Positions 24,740 through 34,121 of a stretch of DNA of 64,000 nucleotides are shown one piece after another. The DNA is from Dyadobacter sp. CY261 (GTDB lineage Bacteria; Bacteroidota; Bacteroidia; Cytophagales; Spirosomataceae): positions 124,001-188,000 of the forward strand of contig NZ_JAKCPW010000008.1 in the NCBI RefSeq assembly GCF_021440085.1. The letters run 5' to 3'. Position 1 is the first letter of the stretch. Each line of letters opens with the position of its first letter. The position numbers and the translations under genes were made by a program. A model generated the notes under the pieces. That model searched no databases. It was not told the DNA's origin and saw only the letters and a list, made by a program, of their open reading frames with translations.

Positions 24740-26425
24740 CTACGGGGTAATATCAACGGCACCCGAGGTCGAAAGCTTGCGTTTGCTCTCCTCGTCAAGC
24801 TTCCAGGCTTCGGTGAAATAACTATCGATCAACAGATTAGCAGATGACTCTTTGAAGAAAATAATGTCTTTAAATTCCGACAGCTTCCTTTGCATTACCG
24901 GCACGAACGGGAAACCTTCGTCCTTCATACCAGCCCACCAAGGCAGGCCTGAACTTACGGCAACATAATGCCCGTCAATCGGAAACACGTAAAACAAGCC
25001 GTGTGCCGAATCTGCTTTTTTCAAATGGACAGGAAGCTGAGCCGCATGTTTGGCGATCAATGCATTGGTTTCCTTTGTTCCAAACAATATAAGGTTCGAA
25101 GTCTCAATGTCGCTGGGCCGAACTTCCTTGTCCGACAGCACACGCGGAAAAAACATCATTCGTCCTAAAAATTCACCGCGGTACTGCGACCAGCTCGCTG
25201 CCTGCGTGGCAATATCCATGCGCTTTCTGAGCTCGTCAGGCGAAGGATTGTCGACCGTACCATACACATACACGTGACGGGACGAGAATGCATCATAGAT
25301 CGGCCCCTCGGCTCCTTTCTTCTTGCCGGTATAGATTGACATAATGCTAGCGCCTTCAACGCTCCATTTTTTGGCATCCCGAAACAATGTCAGCGTACTG
25401 TCAGTTTTGGCATTCACCGTCACCCCATCGATTTTAAGGCTTAGCGCAACGCCTGACTGGAATTTGGGATGGCCTTTCAAATTAAGAGTGAATTTTTCGA
25501 GGTTTTGGGTAGAGATTTCTAATGTATTTTCCTTGGTAAACTTTGCATCGATCTCCGCCAATTTGCCATTAGCAAACTTATTGAAAACAACCCAGAAGGC
25601 CTTGTCATACTTGTATTGCTTACTTACAAACCGCACCCGGTTCGGGTAAGGGTTCCGTTTGAAATCCTTAAACCATTCAAAGATATATTCATTGTCGTAA
25701 GCGCTTACCCAGCTATCATGCTTCACATCTACAAACTCCTTGTAGGTCACGTCCGCCCCCAAATCCTGCAAATGGCTCACCCATTTCTGTGTACCTGCCA
25801 CAGGCACCACGGGATCCGCATCACCGTGGAAGAAATGAACCGGAAAATTTGAAGCATTGGGTGCGAGATCGAATGTGCCTGCGGGGGGTGCCGGACACAC
25901 CGGTGCAATGGCCGCCCAAATGTCCGGTCGGGTAAGGCCGATCCAAAGCGTACCGCCACCGCCCATGGACAAGCCCGTGAGATACGTTCTGTCTTCATCA
26001 ATTTTAAAGCGCTTTTTCACGTCTGCCAACACATCGTAAACATCTTTCTCGGGAATACCCTGGTAACCGGCCGTTCCGCGCGCGTAAGGCGATGCTACAA
26101 TGTAATCGACATTCTCCCATTTGGGGAAATATTTGGAGGCTTCTACATCGTCTTCGCCTTCCGCATTACTTTTTCCGAAAACCCGCCGAAGATCGAGCCG
26201 GTGATTGGAACCGGCGCCGTGCAGCATGATTACGAGCGGGTACTTCTTGTTTTCGTCGAAATTATCGGGAAGATAGAGGCCATAAGGCTGCTCAGTATCG
26301 TCGGCGTCGGAGAAGAAAGTGAGGACCTGTGGGCCAGAAGGTAATTTTTGCGCAAATAAGGCGGCATTAGTTCCTGCAACACTGAGCATTATGCCCGTCA
26401 GGGCGGTTTTCCAGTTAGGTCTCAT
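24740..26425 (-). CDS. Secreted alpha/beta-hydrolase (esterase/peptidase-type)
   Basis: The 561-residue protein has a signal peptide (to about residue 26, cut after LFAQ) and an alpha/beta-hydrolase fold: oxyanion segment MLHGAGSN, nucleophile Ser153 in GLSMGGGG, acid in HGDADPVVP (about 202-204) and His236 in VKHDSW. After residue 250 comes a C-terminal region without an obvious family, which may bind substrate. Such proteins are often annotated as prolyl oligopeptidase or feruloyl/PHB esterase-like; the substrate is not determined. I start at ATG 26425; an in-frame TTG lies six codons upstream. Confidence 0.78.
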   Translation of the reverse strand: MRPNWKTALTGIMLSVAGTNAALFAQKLPSGPQVLTFFSDADDTEQPYGLYLPDNFDENKKYPLVIMLHGAGSNHRLDLRRVFGKSNAEGEDDVEASKYFPKWENVDYIVASPYARGTAGYQGIPEKDVYDVLADVKKRFKIDEDRTYLTGLSMGGGGTLWIGLTRPDIWAAIAPVCPAPPAGTFDLAPNASNFPVHFFHGDADPVVPVAGTQKWVSHLQDLGADVTYKEFVDVKHDSWVSAYDNEYIFEWFKDFKRNPYPNRVRFVSKQYKYDKAFWVVFNKFANGKLAEIDAKFTKENTLEISTQNLEKFTLNLKGHPKFQSGVALSLKIDGVTVNAKTDSTLTLFRDAKKWSVEGASIMSIYTGKKKGAEGPIYDAFSSRHVYVYGTVDNPSPDELRKRMDIATQAASWSQYRGEFLGRMMFFPRVLSDKEVRPSDIETSNLILFGTKETNALIAKHAAQLPVHLKKADSAHGLFYVFPIDGHYVAVSSGLPWWAGMKDEGFPFVPVMQRKLSEFKDIIFFKESSANLLIDSYFTEAWKLDEESKRKLSTSGAVDITP

Positions 26426-26454
26426 TGATATGCGAATTTTCAATGGTTAAATAT

Positions 26455-26486
26455 AAAGAAAAAGGCAGGTCTTTCGACCTGCCTTT
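26455..26486 (-). terminator. Intrinsic terminator after clpC
   Basis: Read on the minus strand, AAAGGCAGGTC (26476-26486) and GACCTGCCTTT (26461-26471) form an 11-bp stem with a 4-nt loop, followed by TTCTTT. It lies 33 nt after the clpC stop. Confidence 0.85.
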
Positions 26487-26519
26487 CAAGCTACTTTTTA
26501 CTTTCCGAATCTGACAAAT

Positions 26520-29060
26520 CTAGTTTGCCAGCTCTTCTTGCTTTTTGCGAACACTGATAACGAGTTGTTCACTCTTTTCTTCATGATCGGCTACCAGTAC
26601 ATCGCCTTCGCGCAGGTCGCCTTTCAATATTTCCTCTGCGACGGGATCTTCCAGGTATTTCTGGATCGCCCGGTTCAAAGGACGAGCCCCGTATTGCGGG
26701 TCATATCCTTTTTCGGACAAAAAGTCCTTTGCAGGGATGGTCAACTCTATTTCGTAACCGAGACCTTTCACACGATTGAACAATTTGCCCAGTGAAATGT
26801 CGATAATGCGGTGCAAATCCTCGCGTTGCAGCGAGTTAAACACAATCACATCGTCGAGACGGTTCAGGAACTCCGGAGAGAATGCTTTACGCAATGCGCT
26901 CTGGATCGTACCCTTCATGATATCGTCCTGGTTTTCCGATCTTGCTTTGGTTGAGAAACCGATTCCTGTTCCGAAATCCTTCAAGTCACGCGCTCCGATG
27001 TTCGAAGTCATGATGATAATCGTATTTCTGAAATCGACCCTTCTGCCTAAACCATCTGTCAAGATACCATCGTCGAGCACTTGCAACAGGATATTGAACA
27101 CATCCGGGTGCGCTTTTTCAATCTCGTCGAGCAATACAACGCTGTACGGTTTGCGGCGGATCTTCTCGGTGAGCTGGCCACCTTCTTCGTAGCCCACATA
27201 CCCCGGAGGGGCTCCTACCAGACGCGATACGCTGAATTTCTCCATGTATTCGCTCATATCAATGCGGACCAGCGAATCCTCTTTATCAAACAGGTAAGTC
27301 GAAAGCACTTTTGCAAGTTCTGTTTTACCTACACCAGTTGGTCCAAGGAAAATGAATGAACCGATCGGCTTCTTAGGATCTTTCAAACCTACACGTGTTC
27401 TCTGGATAGCTTTCACCAATTTTTCGATCGGCGGATCCTGACCGATAACCTTGGCTTTTAGCTCGTCGGCCATGTTCAGTAATTTTCTCCCCTCGTCCAT
27501 CGATACGTTAGTTACCGGAATACCTGTCATCATCGCTACTACCTCGGCCACATTGTGTTCGGTAACAGTATAGCGCTTCTGCTTGGTTTCTTCCTCCCAG
27601 GCCAGTTTAGCTCTATCCAACTGGTCGATCAGTTTTTTCTCACGATCTCTCAACTGGGCGGCTTCTTCGTATTTCTGGCTTTTTACAACCCGGTTTTTTT
27701 CCTGTTTGATATTCTCGATTTGTTCTTCAAGTACCAGGATATCTTCAGGAACGGTAATGTTGCTGATATGGACACGAGCACCTACTTCATCGAGTACGTC
27801 GATGGCCTTATCCGGCAGAAAGCGGTCTGTGATATATCTTTCCGAAAGCCTCACCGCCGTGCTGATCGCCTCAGGCGTGTAATTCACGTGGTGATGATCT
27901 TCGTATTTGTCCTTAATGTTGGTCAGTATCTGAATCGTTTCTTCGATAGAAGTCGCATCCACCATCACCATCTGGAAACGACGGGCTAATGCACCATCTT
28001 TCTCGATGTACTGACGATATTCGTCCAGCGTGGTAGCTCCAATACATTGTATTTCCCCGCGTGATAATGCAGGCTTGAACATGTTCGAAGCGTCCAGCGA
28101 GCCTGATGCGCCACCTGCACCCACAATCGTGTGCAACTCGTCGATAAACAGGATGACATCCGGTGATTTTTCCAACTCGTTCATTACCGCCTTCATTCTT
28201 TCTTCAAACTGGCCGCGGTATTTGGTACCTGCCACCAGTGAAGCGAGATCGAGTGTAACGACACGCTTGCCGAAAAGCACACGAGATACTTTCTTCTGAA
28301 CGATCCGCAGAGCAAGACCTTCGGCGATGGCTGTTTTACCAACACCCGGCTCACCAATCAGGATCGGGTTATTCTTCTTACGACGGCTAAGGATCTGTGC
28401 CACGCGCTCGATCTCTTTCTCACGTCCGACAATCGGGTCGAGCTTACCTACCTCCGCCATTTTTGTCAAATCCCTTCCAAAGTTATCCAGAACAGGTGTA
28501 CGGGATTTTTCAGCACCTTTTGATTCCTTACCGGAAGAAGAGCCACTACCGCCTCCAAACATTCCACCTCTGGCTTCATCATCCCCGTCTTCGGTCTCCG
28601 GCCCCATATGAGGTCTGGATCCGGATGATTGATATTCTAACATTTCCTTGATGACTTCGTAGTTAACATTGAACTTGTGCAATATCTGGGTACCTACATT
28701 GTCCTCGTCACGCAATATCGAAAGAAGCAAATGCTCAGTGCCAATGAGCGTGCTTTTGAAAATCTTGGCTTCCAGATATGTAATCTTCAATACCTTCTCC
28801 GACTGCCTAGTCAGAGGGATATTCTGCAAATTTTTGACATTATTTGTGGCCGCGCCTTTAGTTGCCTGCTCGATCGTCTGACGGACATCGTCCAGCGAAA
28901 CGCCGAGTTTTTTGAGCAACCCTATGGCTACACCATCACCCTCACGAATCATTCCTAATAACAAGTGTTCTGCTCCAATGTAATCATGTCCCAGGCGGAG
29001 GGCTTCTTCCCGGCTCATTGAGATTACCTCTTTCACTCTATTCGAAAATTTTGCTTCCAT
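26520..29060 (-). CDS. clpC: ATP-dependent Clp protease ATP-binding subunit ClpC
   Basis: The 846-residue AAA+ unfoldase feeds substrates to ClpP. The N-terminal double repeat (EALRLGHDYIGAEHLLLG and its second copy with IGTEHLLLSILRDE) is followed by a Gly/Ser-rich linker (GGMFGGGSGSSSG), the first AAA+ module with GEPGVGKTA, a UVR/M-domain coiled coil (KSQKYEEAAQLRDREKKL) and the second AAA+ module with GPTGVGKTE and an arginine-finger region. The middle domain identifies ClpC and not ClpA or ClpB. No mcsA/mcsB arginine kinase genes adjoin it. Confidence 0.95.
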   Translation of the reverse strand: MEAKFSNRVKEVISMSREEALRLGHDYIGAEHLLLGMIREGDGVAIGLLKKLGVSLDDVRQTIEQATKGAATNNVKNLQNIPLTRQSEKVLKITYLEAKIFKSTLIGTEHLLLSILRDEDNVGTQILHKFNVNYEVIKEMLEYQSSGSRPHMGPETEDGDDEARGGMFGGGSGSSSGKESKGAEKSRTPVLDNFGRDLTKMAEVGKLDPIVGREKEIERVAQILSRRKKNNPILIGEPGVGKTAIAEGLALRIVQKKVSRVLFGKRVVTLDLASLVAGTKYRGQFEERMKAVMNELEKSPDVILFIDELHTIVGAGGASGSLDASNMFKPALSRGEIQCIGATTLDEYRQYIEKDGALARRFQMVMVDATSIEETIQILTNIKDKYEDHHHVNYTPEAISTAVRLSERYITDRFLPDKAIDVLDEVGARVHISNITVPEDILVLEEQIENIKQEKNRVVKSQKYEEAAQLRDREKKLIDQLDRAKLAWEEETKQKRYTVTEHNVAEVVAMMTGIPVTNVSMDEGRKLLNMADELKAKVIGQDPPIEKLVKAIQRTRVGLKDPKKPIGSFIFLGPTGVGKTELAKVLSTYLFDKEDSLVRIDMSEYMEKFSVSRLVGAPPGYVGYEEGGQLTEKIRRKPYSVVLLDEIEKAHPDVFNILLQVLDDGILTDGLGRRVDFRNTIIIMTSNIGARDLKDFGTGIGFSTKARSENQDDIMKGTIQSALRKAFSPEFLNRLDDVIVFNSLQREDLHRIIDISLGKLFNRVKGLGYEIELTIPAKDFLSEKGYDPQYGARPLNRAIQKYLEDPVAEEILKGDLREGDVLVADHEEKSEQLVISVRKKQEELAN

Positions 29061-29126
29061 TGTGTAGCAATAAAAAGTGTTTATTAATCTAAACGCTACT
29101 TGATCCCTGTTTGTTCAAAATAGCTT

Positions 29127-29792
29127 TTATTGAGACTTACAGGATCTTAACAAAACACTTTTTGCTTCCGGCCCCATATTAAAAAGTAAATCAACTATAC
29201 TCAGATTCTCCACAAAATCATTCCCGAAGGTCTGGTAATAAGGTATTGCGGAGTAATATTTATTTAAATCCGGCTGTTTTCGGTTGTTTATTAACGATAT
29301 AGCGTTTACAACGGCTTTTTGATCGATTAGCTCACCTGACAAATTGTACCGAATATCCTTTTTTATACCAGTCAATCTAAGACAAATTGTCAACAGTTCA
29401 TAGTTCAAGTCTACCAGGTATGCCAACTTCTTTTCGTAAACGCGGCTGAATTCATGCACGTAATACTCGTAAAAAGGAGACTTCCCGTAAGCTGACTGCA
29501 GACAACCGAGATGGCGCCTGGTCCAGTCCTGGTTATAGTCGATCAAAATATCTTTTGTGGAGCTCGCAGGACCATACCCTTTTACGGGGACCGTCAGCGT
29601 ATCTATTTTATTGGTAGTGATCACACTGCACCGGTTTCTGTAAGTCTGCTTCACATACCTCTCCTCAATATCAATGTAGATCCGGTCGTACTTTAATATA
29701 CAAGTAAAATACTCTAAACAAGGCAGATATTGCAATTCAATCCGCACTTCCTTGGACTGACCCTCTTTAATCAAAAATTCCGACACTATCAA
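29127..29792 (-). CDS. WbqC-family protein
   Basis: The product (up to 221 residues) has the WbqC-like signature: QYLPCLEYF, YVKQTYRNRCSVITTNKIDTLTVPV, then IDYNQDWTRRH and SAYGKSPFYEYY. WbqC-like proteins occur in O-antigen and sugar loci, but their reaction is not established. No ATG is present in the open part of the frame; starts are TTG 29792 or GTG 29747, the latter placing the conserved part right after a short leader. Not linked to a polysaccharide cluster except the glycosyltransferase at 30.5-31.5 kb. Confidence 0.75.
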   Translation of the reverse strand: MIVSEFLIKEGQSKEVRIELQYLPCLEYFTCILKYDRIYIDIEERYVKQTYRNRCSVITTNKIDTLTVPVKGYGPASSTKDILIDYNQDWTRRHLGCLQSAYGKSPFYEYYVHEFSRVYEKKLAYLVDLNYELLTICLRLTGIKKDIRYNLSGELIDQKAVVNAISLINNRKQPDLNKYYSAIPYYQTFGNDFVENLSIVDLLFNMGPEAKSVLLRSCKSQ

Positions 29793-29890
29793 ATATGGTA
29801 AAGGCTTATGATATTATCAAAAAATTTATAATAATTATTTTGTATGGTCAACAATGTTCAACAGCAACTTAAATCATTACAATTTTAGTC

Positions 29891-30517
29891 TCACAGGAAA
29901 ATACTCGTATCACCCAACCCTTCCCGAATGACCTCAAAATCATCGCCATCAGCTTTCACAATAGTGGACGCGATGTTACCTCCATAACCCCCATCGACAA
30001 CCATATCCACCTGATGCTGGAACTTCTCGAAAATCAGTTCAGGGTCGGTCGAATACTCGATAATTTCGTCATCATCGCGGATCGAGGTCGTCACAATCGG
30101 GTTTCCTAGTTCTTTTACGATTAAACGCGGGATAAGGTTGTCTGGCACCCTGATTCCTACCGTTTTTTTATTGGTATTCAATAACTTGGGAACACTACTG
30201 TTGGCTTCCAGAATGAACGTATAAGGTCCTGGGAGGACTCTTTTCATTGTTTTAAAGGCAGCATTACCCACTTTTGCGAAGTCGGAGATATGGCTCAGGT
30301 CGTAGCAGATGAATGAGAAGTCGTTCTTCTGCGGTTTGATACCTTTGATACGGGCTATTTTCTCAACGGCGCGCGTGTTGTAAATATCACAGCCAAGACC
30401 ATACACTGTATCGGTTGGGTAAATTACCAAGCCACCGTCACGAAGGCAATTCACCACCTGACGGATACGTCGCTCGTCCGGATTTTGGGGGTATATTTTA
30501 ACAAATTCAGCAGGCAT
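29891..30517 (-). CDS. tsaC: L-threonylcarbamoyladenylate synthase
   Basis: The 208-residue Sua5/YciO/YrdC-family protein makes threonylcarbamoyl-AMP from threonine, bicarbonate and ATP for the t6A37 tRNA modification. The motif GGLVIYPTDTVYGLGCDIYN, then LPGPYTF and VGIRVPDN, mark the YrdC fold. There is no C-terminal Sua5 domain, so it is the short TsaC form. It lies 30 nt after the glycosyltransferase gene on the same strand. Confidence 0.92.
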   Translation of the reverse strand: MPAEFVKIYPQNPDERRIRQVVNCLRDGGLVIYPTDTVYGLGCDIYNTRAVEKIARIKGIKPQKNDFSFICYDLSHISDFAKVGNAAFKTMKRVLPGPYTFILEANSSVPKLLNTNKKTVGIRVPDNLIPRLIVKELGNPIVTTSIRDDDEIIEYSTDPELIFEKFQHQVDMVVDGGYGGNIASTIVKADGDDFEVIREGLGDTSIFL

Positions 30518-30547
30518 AAGGGAATTTCACTTTTTGACCTAACAAAA

Positions 30548-31540
30548 TCAAAATGCAAATCCTTCCTGCGGGGCGATTTTTTTTAGGTTTTCGATGTAGA
30601 ACCTGTAAACGAAATTCACCGGCAAATGAAGCCTGCACATGAGTACGATCAGCTCGGTCTGTAAACCTGGATTCTCGATATAGTTCAATAACCGGCGGAA
30701 TCGGATAGCCAGTTCGAATTCCTGGGCATACAAACATTTACGGATAAATGTACGAATGCGGGCCGCCAAAAGATCGAACTCCTTCTGGTCACGGTTGAGA
30801 TCGTAAGCTTTGTTGCAAACGGCGTAGTAAGATAGAAGCATACCGCTTCCTTTTTTGTAAACAGCGGTAGAAAGCGAAGTTTTGAGCACCCGCTTTTTGG
30901 TAAGAATTTCGTCCAGATAAAAGTATTTGAAAAGAACCGACGAACGCACCCAGAAATCAAAATCTTCGAATGCCAGCGTCTCGTCATAGCCACCTAATTG
31001 TTGCAGCGCGGACGTACGCATCATCATCGTAGGTGTGCAAATGAAGTAGCGCTCGAGGATGCTTTTGTAAACGTCACCTGATGGCACCGCACAGGTCGCT
31101 TTTCCCTTATTATCGATCCCGTAATGATGATGCAGGCGCTGCCCGTTCTTGCCGATGTAGCGTGCGTTGGTAAATACCACCGCATACTCATCCGAAAGTT
31201 TTTCAAATGCTTCAACCTGCTTTTCAATGCGATCGGCGATCATGATATCGTCGCCCGAAAGATCGATCACGTATTTGCCCTGTGCAATCGCCAGACCCTG
31301 ATTGAATGCACGGCAAAGACCAACATTATGCCTGTTGCGGATCACCTGGAAGGCAGGTGACTTCGATCTGAAACTTTCGATTACACCCAGCGTATTGTCT
31401 TTGCTTGCATTGTCGATAACGACTAGCTGAATGTAGGCATAAGTCTGATAAAATACGGAAGCCAGTGCTTCCTCAATGTACCTGTCCTGATTAAATGCCG
31501 TCAGGATAACTGTAACGAGTGGTTTTTCAAAGTTTGTCAT
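30548..31540 (-). CDS. Glycosyltransferase family 2
   Basis: The 330-residue GT-A enzyme has the family opening VTVILTAFNQDRYIEEALASV, VVIDNASKDNT and the nucleotide-sugar/metal site DLSGDDIM, with FEDFDFWVRSS further on. No membrane helix is obvious, so it is cytoplasmic or peripheral. Donor and acceptor unknown. It has a 120-nt gap after the YihY-type gene, which may hold its own promoter. Confidence 0.88.
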   Translation of the reverse strand: MTNFEKPLVTVILTAFNQDRYIEEALASVFYQTYAYIQLVVIDNASKDNTLGVIESFRSKSPAFQVIRNRHNVGLCRAFNQGLAIAQGKYVIDLSGDDIMIADRIEKQVEAFEKLSDEYAVVFTNARYIGKNGQRLHHHYGIDNKGKATCAVPSGDVYKSILERYFICTPTMMMRTSALQQLGGYDETLAFEDFDFWVRSSVLFKYFYLDEILTKKRVLKTSLSTAVYKKGSGMLLSYYAVCNKAYDLNRDQKEFDLLAARIRTFIRKCLYAQEFELAIRFRRLLNYIENPGLQTELIVLMCRLHLPVNFVYRFYIENLKKIAPQEGFAF

Positions 31541-31660
31541 GTCGTGCTCTCCATTGCGGTCCCTTCATTGACGGTGGTTATTTTCGGAGGGATACGGACA
31601 CCGCAGCACAAAATTACCAACAAACGGGCGAGGATGCCCGTAATGTTATTATCCGGCAAA

Positions 31661-32593
31661 TCACCTCTTCACAGAGCGCTCGCGTCTTACTTTGCTCCGT
31701 GCACGGCTAATGCTCGCATTGATCTCAAAACCCAGGATAATTACAAATGCCAACAGGTAAATCCAGATCATGAGTGCGATCATCGTCCCTATGGATCCGT
31801 ACAACTTGTTATAAGAGCTAACACGCGACAGGTAAAAAGAAAAGCCGTAAGTGGCAGCCAAAATAAGAATGGAGGCGATCACTGAGCCCGCATTGACGAA
31901 TGTAAACTGCCGCCCATGCGAAGGTGCAAACCGGTAGATAATCGAGATCGTCAGCATGAGCGACCCAAAGCTGATCAGATAACGCAGAATATTCAACAAT
32001 GCAATAAGCCAGTTGTCGCGGATAATGTGCCATTCACCTACCACGTTCATCACTGCATCTCCGACGATCAACAGCACCACGGAAAGGAACAGAACTGCGA
32101 TCAGCAACAGCGTCAGCATCATGGCAATGCCGCGGATGGCCAGAAAGCCCCTCGTTTCATTGTCATCGTACACCATGTCGAACGAGCGCATAAGTGACAT
32201 CATCCCATTCGTAGAGGCGATCATCGCGAAAATAAAACCGAGCGAAAGGACGCCCGAGCGGGGACGGCTCACGATATCCAGAATCGTCTGATCGGCGGCC
32301 TGGAAGGTACCGCTAGGCATATTCTCCCGCAGCATTTCGAGGATTTGCTCGTCGAGGTTCTCAATCGGAATGTAGGGAATAAGGGTAAAAAGGAAGATGA
32401 TCCCCGGAAATGCGGCCAATGTAAGGCTGTAAGCCACTGCGGAGGCACGCTGGTCGATCTCGTGCTTGCGATTGCTGGCAACAAGGTTCAGGATAATGTC
32501 GTACAGCGAAACCGTTCCCCGGAACAGCATCGTTTGCTGTAACCAGAGGACTATGCGCTTGATGTGTCGGTTTATCAACAGTTTTTCAAGCAT
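31661..32593 (-). CDS. YihY/BrkB-family membrane protein
   Basis: The 310-residue protein has six predicted transmembrane segments and the family stretch DQRASAVAYSLTLAAFPGIIFLF with later LYGSIGTMIALMIWIYL. Once named ribonuclease BN by error, the family is a membrane protein of unclear function. I use ATG 32593, avoiding a 17-nt overlap with the thioesterase gene that the upstream start at 32623 would create. Basic C-terminus (SRARSKVRRERSVKR). Confidence 0.85.
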   Translation of the reverse strand: MLEKLLINRHIKRIVLWLQQTMLFRGTVSLYDIILNLVASNRKHEIDQRASAVAYSLTLAAFPGIIFLFTLIPYIPIENLDEQILEMLRENMPSGTFQAADQTILDIVSRPRSGVLSLGFIFAMIASTNGMMSLMRSFDMVYDDNETRGFLAIRGIAMMLTLLLIAVLFLSVVLLIVGDAVMNVVGEWHIIRDNWLIALLNILRYLISFGSLMLTISIIYRFAPSHGRQFTFVNAGSVIASILILAATYGFSFYLSRVSSYNKLYGSIGTMIALMIWIYLLAFVIILGFEINASISRARSKVRRERSVKR

Positions 32594-32606
32594 AAGCGGC
32601 CGCTCG

Positions 32607-33026
32607 TTATCCCTTAGGTTCAAAATAGGGTTTCAGTTTCTCCAGAAGCTTGTCAGGCGCCGGGCAAAGTTTGCCGTTATCCTTCCGCTGGAAAACCAAT
32701 GCCGTATCACCCGTATTCAATAAAACACCTTCCTGGTTCCGGATCTCGTAGCCGAACCGGATACGGACACCCGGCAGGTCTTCAATCCTTACGAGGATAT
32801 TCAGCTCATCGTCGTAGCGTGCGGGTTTCAGGTATTTGAAATGACTTTCATAAACCGGCATCATCACGCCCTCATCTTCCATTACTTTGTAATGAAAATC
32901 AAGGCTGCGTAATGCCTCTACCCTGCCGATCTCATAATACCGGGCGTAATTGCCATAATACACATAGCCCATCTGGTCGGTATCGGCATACCGCACCCTG
33001 ATGCCCTTTACTTCGTGAACAAACAT
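32607..33026 (-). CDS. Acyl-CoA thioesterase, YbgC/FadM-type hotdog protein
   Basis: The 139-residue protein has the 4-hydroxybenzoyl-CoA thioesterase signature RYADTDQMGYVYYGNYARYYEIGR with the catalytic Asp in the first part, followed by a hotdog strand pattern. It would cleave short or medium acyl-CoA. It starts 2 nt after the mltG stop, so mltG, this gene and the yihY-type gene form an operon. Confidence 0.9.
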   Translation of the reverse strand: MFVHEVKGIRVRYADTDQMGYVYYGNYARYYEIGRVEALRSLDFHYKVMEDEGVMMPVYESHFKYLKPARYDDELNILVRIEDLPGVRIRFGYEIRNQEGVLLNTGDTALVFQRKDNGKLCPAPDKLLEKLKPYFEPKG

Positions 33027-33028
33027 CC

Positions 33029-34066
33029 TTACTTCATGATTTTCAACCGGTTCAACTCTGCCTGGTAGAGGCGCGCATTGCTAAGATGGTCGTTATAATT
33101 AGTAGCAAAAGCATGGTAACCCGAAAGGTCGGCCTTCGCGCACATATAAGTATAATCGTGCTTTTCGTAGTTCAGAACCGCATCCAGCGAGTTAAAATCC
33201 GCGACACGGATCGGACCCGGAGGCAGGCCGGTATTAATGTAGGTATTGTAAGGGGATTTGATCATCAGTTGCTGGTTCAGGATGCGCTTTATCGCGAAGT
33301 CCTGTAATGCAAATTTGATGGTAGGATCAGCCTGCAAAGGCATATTCGCGTGTAGACGGTTGATATACAAACCTGCCACACGTGCACGTTCGTCAACCTT
33401 ACGGGCTTGCTCTTCCTCCACAATAGAAGCGAGTATCGAAACCTGCTCCGGCGTCAGACCGATGGCCTTCGCTTTTGCAATTTTCTCAGCACTCCAGTAC
33501 TTTTTATACTCGCTGTGCATCCGGTCGAGGAACTTCTCGGTGCCGGTGGTCCAGTAAATTTCGTAGGTATTAGGCAGGAACATAGACACGATTGTCAGCG
33601 TATCCAAGCCATATTTATTACAAACCGCCGGATCGTTCAATGCCTTGCGGAAATTGTCTTCGCCAAATGCGAAACGGCTGCCAATGCGTTTGATCAGGTC
33701 TTCCTTCAGGCGGATGTTATTGAAAGTCAGCTTAACAGCATCCTGGTTTCCTGCTGAAAGTTTTTTAACAACCGTGTAGTTGTTGCTTTCCGGCTTGATC
33801 ACATAGCGGCCAGGCTTCACTTTCTCGGTGTACTTCAAGAATTTGGCCAGAAACTGGAAAGAAATATGATCGTTGATGACATCATATTTGTTCAATGAAT
33901 CCAGTACGCTTTTGTAAGTGGCCCCTTCCGGCACGAGCAGAACGAAGCTCGATTTTTTATCTACCTGCAAATTCGGCGTCCGGAAGATCTGCCAGAAGTA
34001 AAATGAAAATGTAGTGGCGAGGATTGCGATCGTTACAAACAATCCTACTTTAAAATTACGCGACAT
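33029..34066 (-). CDS. mltG: Endolytic murein transglycosylase MltG
   Basis: The 345-residue YceG-like protein has one N-terminal membrane anchor (GLFVTIAILATTFSFYFW) and the catalytic glutamate region LASIVEEEQARKVDERARVAGLYINRL, followed by LQADPTIKFAL. It cuts nascent glycan strands and so limits strand length, acting with PBP1-type synthases; PBP1A is coded 15 kb away. The C-terminal LPPGPIRVADFNSLDAVLNY is also family-typical. Confidence 0.93.
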   Translation of the reverse strand: MSRNFKVGLFVTIAILATTFSFYFWQIFRTPNLQVDKKSSFVLLVPEGATYKSVLDSLNKYDVINDHISFQFLAKFLKYTEKVKPGRYVIKPESNNYTVVKKLSAGNQDAVKLTFNNIRLKEDLIKRIGSRFAFGEDNFRKALNDPAVCNKYGLDTLTIVSMFLPNTYEIYWTTGTEKFLDRMHSEYKKYWSAEKIAKAKAIGLTPEQVSILASIVEEEQARKVDERARVAGLYINRLHANMPLQADPTIKFALQDFAIKRILNQQLMIKSPYNTYINTGLPPGPIRVADFNSLDAVLNYEKHDYTYMCAKADLSGYHAFATNYNDHLSNARLYQAELNRLKIMK

Positions 34067-34121
34067 ATTTTAACGGCTATCAGCTTCCTGCGCCCGGCAG
34101 TCAGCTTTTGTTTTTCTTTTT